64,000 nucleotides of DNA from Methylosinus sp. Ce-a6 (lineage in GTDB: Bacteria > Pseudomonadota > Alphaproteobacteria > Rhizobiales > Beijerinckiaceae). The DNA is taken from contig NZ_BGJX01000012.1 of assembly GCF_009811655.1 (NCBI RefSeq), forward strand, positions 1 through 64,000. The letters are read 5' to 3'. The translations under genes were made by a program, and so were the position numbers. Below are positions 61,592 to 64,000 of the stretch, in pieces; position 1 is the stretch's first letter; the number at the start of each line of letters is the position of its first letter. A model generated the notes under the pieces. It did no database searches, was not told the origin of the DNA, and saw only the letters and a program-made list of their open reading frames with translations.

Positions 61592-62491
61592 GTGGACGAA
61601 GTCGAGAACGCGGTCTTTCGGCGCGCCCTCGGGCCGCTCGCCCCGCAGGCGGAGCGCCTGCCCGCGGTCCTGCGCGCGCCGCTCGACGCCTTTCTGCATT
61701 TCAGCGAGCGCGACGGTTTCGCCATCGCCAGCCATATCGCTCTGTCGACGCTGATGTCGCTGTTTCCCTTTCTCATCGTGGTGACGGCGCTCGCCGGCCT
61801 CATCGGCTCGAAGAGCCTCGCCGACGAGGCGGGACGGTTGCTGCTCGACGTCTGGCCGCGCGAGGTCGCAGGCCCGATCGCCGGCGAACTCCAACGCGTG
61901 GCGACGACGCCGCGCGGCGGCACGCTCACTTTCGGCGCGCTCTTTTCCGTCTATTTCGCCTCGAGCGGCCTCGAGAGCCTGCGCATCGGCTTGAACCGCG
62001 CCTATGAGACGCAGGAGACGCGCAGCTGGTGGCTGCTGCGGCTCGAGTCGATCCTCTATGTCGTCGGCAGCGCCGCGGCGCTGCTGGCGCTCTCCGTGCT
62101 GGTCGTGCTCGGTCCGCTCATCATCGATGCGGCGGCGCGCTATCTCGACTGGTTTCCGCCCTTTGCGACCATGGTCGATCTGGCGCGCTACGCCATCGCC
62201 ACGCTGATTCTGGCGCTCACTCTCTTCGCCATTCACTTCTGGTTGCCGGCGGGCCGGCGGCGCTTTCGCGACATTTGCCCCGGCGTGCTGGCGACTCTCT
62301 TGCTCTGGCTCGTCGCCGGCGCCGCCTTCGGCCGCTATCTCGCGGCTTTCTCGGATCGCTACGCGCTCACCTATGCGGGCCTCGCCTCGGCGATGATCGC
62401 GCTGGTGTTCCTCTATTTCTCGGCCGTCATCTTCATCTATGGCGGCGAGCTCAACGCCGCCATCGCCCGCGCGCGCCGCGGCGCTAAATGA
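61592..62491 (+). CDS. YihY/virulence factor BrkB family membrane protein
   Basis: Six-helix inner-membrane protein once misassigned as RNase BN. The GTG at 61592 gives 299 residues (VDEVENAVFRRALGPL); a GTG/ATG further upstream at 61472 adds an unlikely leader. Family features: FSERDGFAIASHIALSTLMSLFPFLIVV (abridged), FASSGLESLRIGLNRAYE, WLLRLESILYVVGS and YLAAFSDRYALTYAGLASAM. Transport or envelope role unproven. It lies 28 bp upstream of ku on the same strand. Confidence 0.85.
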   Translation: MDEVENAVFRRALGPLAPQAERLPAVLRAPLDAFLHFSERDGFAIASHIALSTLMSLFPFLIVVTALAGLIGSKSLADEAGRLLLDVWPREVAGPIAGELQRVATTPRGGTLTFGALFSVYFASSGLESLRIGLNRAYETQETRSWWLLRLESILYVVGSAAALLALSVLVVLGPLIIDAAARYLDWFPPFATMVDLARYAIATLILALTLFAIHFWLPAGRRRFRDICPGVLATLLLWLVAGAAFGRYLAAFSDRYALTYAGLASAMIALVFLYFSAVIFIYGGELNAAIARARRGAK

Positions 62492-62519
62492 GGGGATAAG
62501 CAAGAAAGGTCGCGACCTC

Positions 62520-63407
62520 ATGGCTCCTCGCGCGCGCGCCTATTGGCAGGGCTATCTGCGCCTCTCCCTCGTCTCCATCGGCGTCGAGCTCTATGCGGCG
62601 TCGGCGAGCGCCCAGACCACGGCGCTGCATCAGATCCACAAGCCCACGGGCAAGCGCGTGCGCTACGAGAAGGTTGCGCCCGGCGTCGGTCCGGTCGATG
62701 CGGCCGATATCGTCAAAGGCTTCGAGATCGGCGACGATTCCTATGTCGTTCTCGAGCCGGACGAGCTCGACGAGATCAAGCTCGAGAGCGGCAGGGCGAT
62801 CGAGCTCGTGCAATTCGTCGGACGCGACGAGATCGATCCGCGCTATTTCGAGAAACCCTATTATCTCGCGCCGGAGGGCGACGTCTCGACCGAGGGCTAT
62901 GTGGTGATCCGCGAGGCGCTCAGTCGCGCGAACAAGATCGGCATCGGCCGTCTCGCCATGCGCGGGCGCGAGAGCATCGTCGCGGTGACGCCGCTCGGCA
63001 AGGGCCTGCTCGTCGAGACGCTGCGCTATGCGAATGAGCTGCGCGCCTATGAGCCTTATTTCGCCGAGATCAGCGAGGGCGAGAGCGATGCGGAGATGGT
63101 CGCGCTGGCGACCGAGCTCATCGAGCGCAAGACCGCGCCCTTCGATCCGAAGGTCTTCAAGGATTCCTACGCGGAGGCGCTGCGCGCGCTGGTCGAGCGC
63201 AAGCGCGAAGGCCGCGCGATCGTCACCACGGGCGAGGAAGAGCGGCGCGGCCCCGGCAAGGTCATCGATCTCATCGAGGCGTTGAAGCGCAGCGTCGGCG
63301 AGAGCGCGCCGAGGCAAGCGCGCAAGGCGCGCGCGGCCGCCTCGCCCGCCGCCAAGCCGGCGAAGACGCCGAGCGCGACGAAGGGAGCGGCCAAGAAGCG
63401 CGCCTGA
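62520..63407 (+). CDS. ku: Ku protein (non-homologous end joining)
   Basis: DNA-end-binding homodimer for bacterial NHEJ; 295 residues from the ATG at 62520 (MAPRARAYWQGYLRLSLVSI). Ku core: SLVSIGVELYAA, HQIHKPTGKRVRYEKVAPG, IVKGFEIGDDSYVVLEPDEL and IGIGRLAMRGRESIVAV. A basic Lys/Ala tail (RQARKARAAASPAAKPAK) probably binds DNA. The ligD gene follows 19 bp later on the same strand, so end-binding and ligation are co-expressed. Confidence 0.95.
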   Translation: MAPRARAYWQGYLRLSLVSIGVELYAASASAQTTALHQIHKPTGKRVRYEKVAPGVGPVDAADIVKGFEIGDDSYVVLEPDELDEIKLESGRAIELVQFVGRDEIDPRYFEKPYYLAPEGDVSTEGYVVIREALSRANKIGIGRLAMRGRESIVAVTPLGKGLLVETLRYANELRAYEPYFAEISEGESDAEMVALATELIERKTAPFDPKVFKDSYAEALRALVERKREGRAIVTTGEEERRGPGKVIDLIEALKRSVGESAPRQARKARAAASPAAKPAKTPSATKGAAKKRA

Positions 63408-63426
63408 CCGGCGCAAAAGGAGCGCC

Positions 63427-64000
63427 ATGGGTTCATCTGCGCGCTCGGCGCGTCGCGCGGCGCCTGCCGCTCCTTGTCCCCGCGCGCGGGGAGAAGGCGA
63501 GGGCGAGCCGCCGCTCGCGGCCCGTCGCGCCAAGCGTGATTTTCGCCGAACCGCGGAGCCCGTCGGCGCCCTGCGGACGAAGGGGCAGGGCGCCTATGTC
63601 GTGCAGAAGCATCGCGCGCGTCGCCTGCATTTCGATTTTCGTCTCGAGCTCGACGGCGTGCTGAAGAGCTGGGCCGTGACGCGCGGCCCGAGCCTCGATC
63701 CGCGCGAGAAGCGCCTCGCCCTGCGCATGGAGGATCACCCGCTCGACTATGGGAGCTTCGAGGGAACGATCCCCGAGGGTCAATATGGCGGCGGCGAAGT
63801 GATGCTGTGGGATCGCGGCCGCTGGACGCCCAAGGGCGATCCCCGCCGCGGCCTCGACGAGGGGCGCCTCGAATTCACGCTGCGCGGCGAGCGGCTCGAG
63901 GGCGGTTTCGCGCTCATCCGAACGCCGCGCCGCCGCGGCGAGAAAAAGAAGAGCGGCGAGAAAAAGGAGAATTGGCTGCTCGTCAAAACGAAGGACGCAA
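63427..64000 (+). CDS. ligD: LigD, N-terminal 3'-phosphoesterase domain (runs off right edge)
   Basis: First 191 codons of the multidomain NHEJ ligase. The ATG at 63427 has AAAGGAG upstream. After a basic leader, residues ~50-160 are the phosphoesterase domain: YVVQKHRARRLHFDFRLELD, GVLKSWAVTRGPSLDPREKR, RMEDHPLDYGSFEGTIPEGQ and YGGGEVMLWDRGRW. The conserved His and Asp residues of the active site are present. The ligase and polymerase domains, if fused, are beyond the window. The PE-first order is common in proteobacterial LigD. Confidence 0.93.
   Translation, partial: MGSSARSARRAAPAAPCPRARGEGEGEPPLAARRAKRDFRRTAEPVGALRTKGQGAYVVQKHRARRLHFDFRLELDGVLKSWAVTRGPSLDPREKRLALRMEDHPLDYGSFEGTIPEGQYGGGEVMLWDRGRWTPKGDPRRGLDEGRLEFTLRGERLEGGFALIRTPRRRGEKKKSGEKKENWLLVKTKDA

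Overview
The window is a high-GC (roughly 65-70 %), gene-dense stretch of alphaproteobacterial chromosome. Gene content points to a Hyphomicrobiales (Rhizobiales) C1-metabolising lineage: a complete NAD-linked molybdenum formate dehydrogenase operon, phosphoenolpyruvate carboxylase, two polyhydroxybutyrate phasins, the Irr iron regulator, an alpha-type RpoH, a large-tailed CarD, and a PdhS/CbrA-like cell-cycle kinase with a CtrA box. This combination would fit type II methanotrophs and relatives (Methylocystaceae/Beijerinckiaceae), but no methane- or methanol-oxidation gene lies in the window, so the placement is an inference. I see no insertion sequence, prophage or CRISPR array. Mobile or repetitive DNA is limited to short palindromic repeats.

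Left part (1-14.4 kb): a reverse-strand cpoB-tilS-ftsH block (ftsH runs off the left edge). It is followed on the plus strand by a nuclease-like exported protein, an M48 lipoprotein protease and rpoH. A repeat cluster and a bidirectional terminator then separate these from carD (with a histone H1-like N-terminus) and fdxA. Next come an RMND1-type protein, an MFS transporter, a YjbR protein, an archaeal/eukaryal-type prolyl-tRNA synthetase and a DUF29 protein.

Formate block (14.5-21.7 kb): a LysR regulator, two T-N11-A palindromes, then fdsG-fdsB-fdsA-fdhD-fdsD. A pair of inverted 53-bp repeats sits between fdsA and fdhD.

Middle (21.7-39.5 kb): MltB transglycosylase, Irr, a DUF4160/DUF2442-HTH pair with an apparent frameshift, galU/galE, a LysR/quinone-reductase divergent pair, ppc, a ParDE-type toxin-antitoxin pair, a membrane protein, bioB, aroE and two phasins. 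A tightly overlapping operon follows, in which an unusual HTH-cupin-methyltransferase fusion precedes azlC-azlD.

Right part (39.5-64 kb): a soluble PAS histidine kinase behind a perfect CtrA box, the 5-oxoprolinase genes pxpABC, and ybgC-tolQRAB without pal. Then come a YqeB-like protein, tRNA-Pro, folA and a Tim44-domain protein. A surface-glycan operon (fcl and two large multidomain glycosyltransferases) is followed by tRNA-Arg, a pterin dehydratase, an isolated nuoD, a DUF1328 protein, a YihY protein and the NHEJ pair ku-ligD (ligD runs off the right edge).

The most distinctive items are the HTH-cupin-methyltransferase/azlCD operon with its operator-like repeats, the CarD with an H1-like tail, the isolated nuoD, the split tol-pal locus, the frameshifted DUF4160/DUF2442 pair and the repeat pair inside the fds operon.
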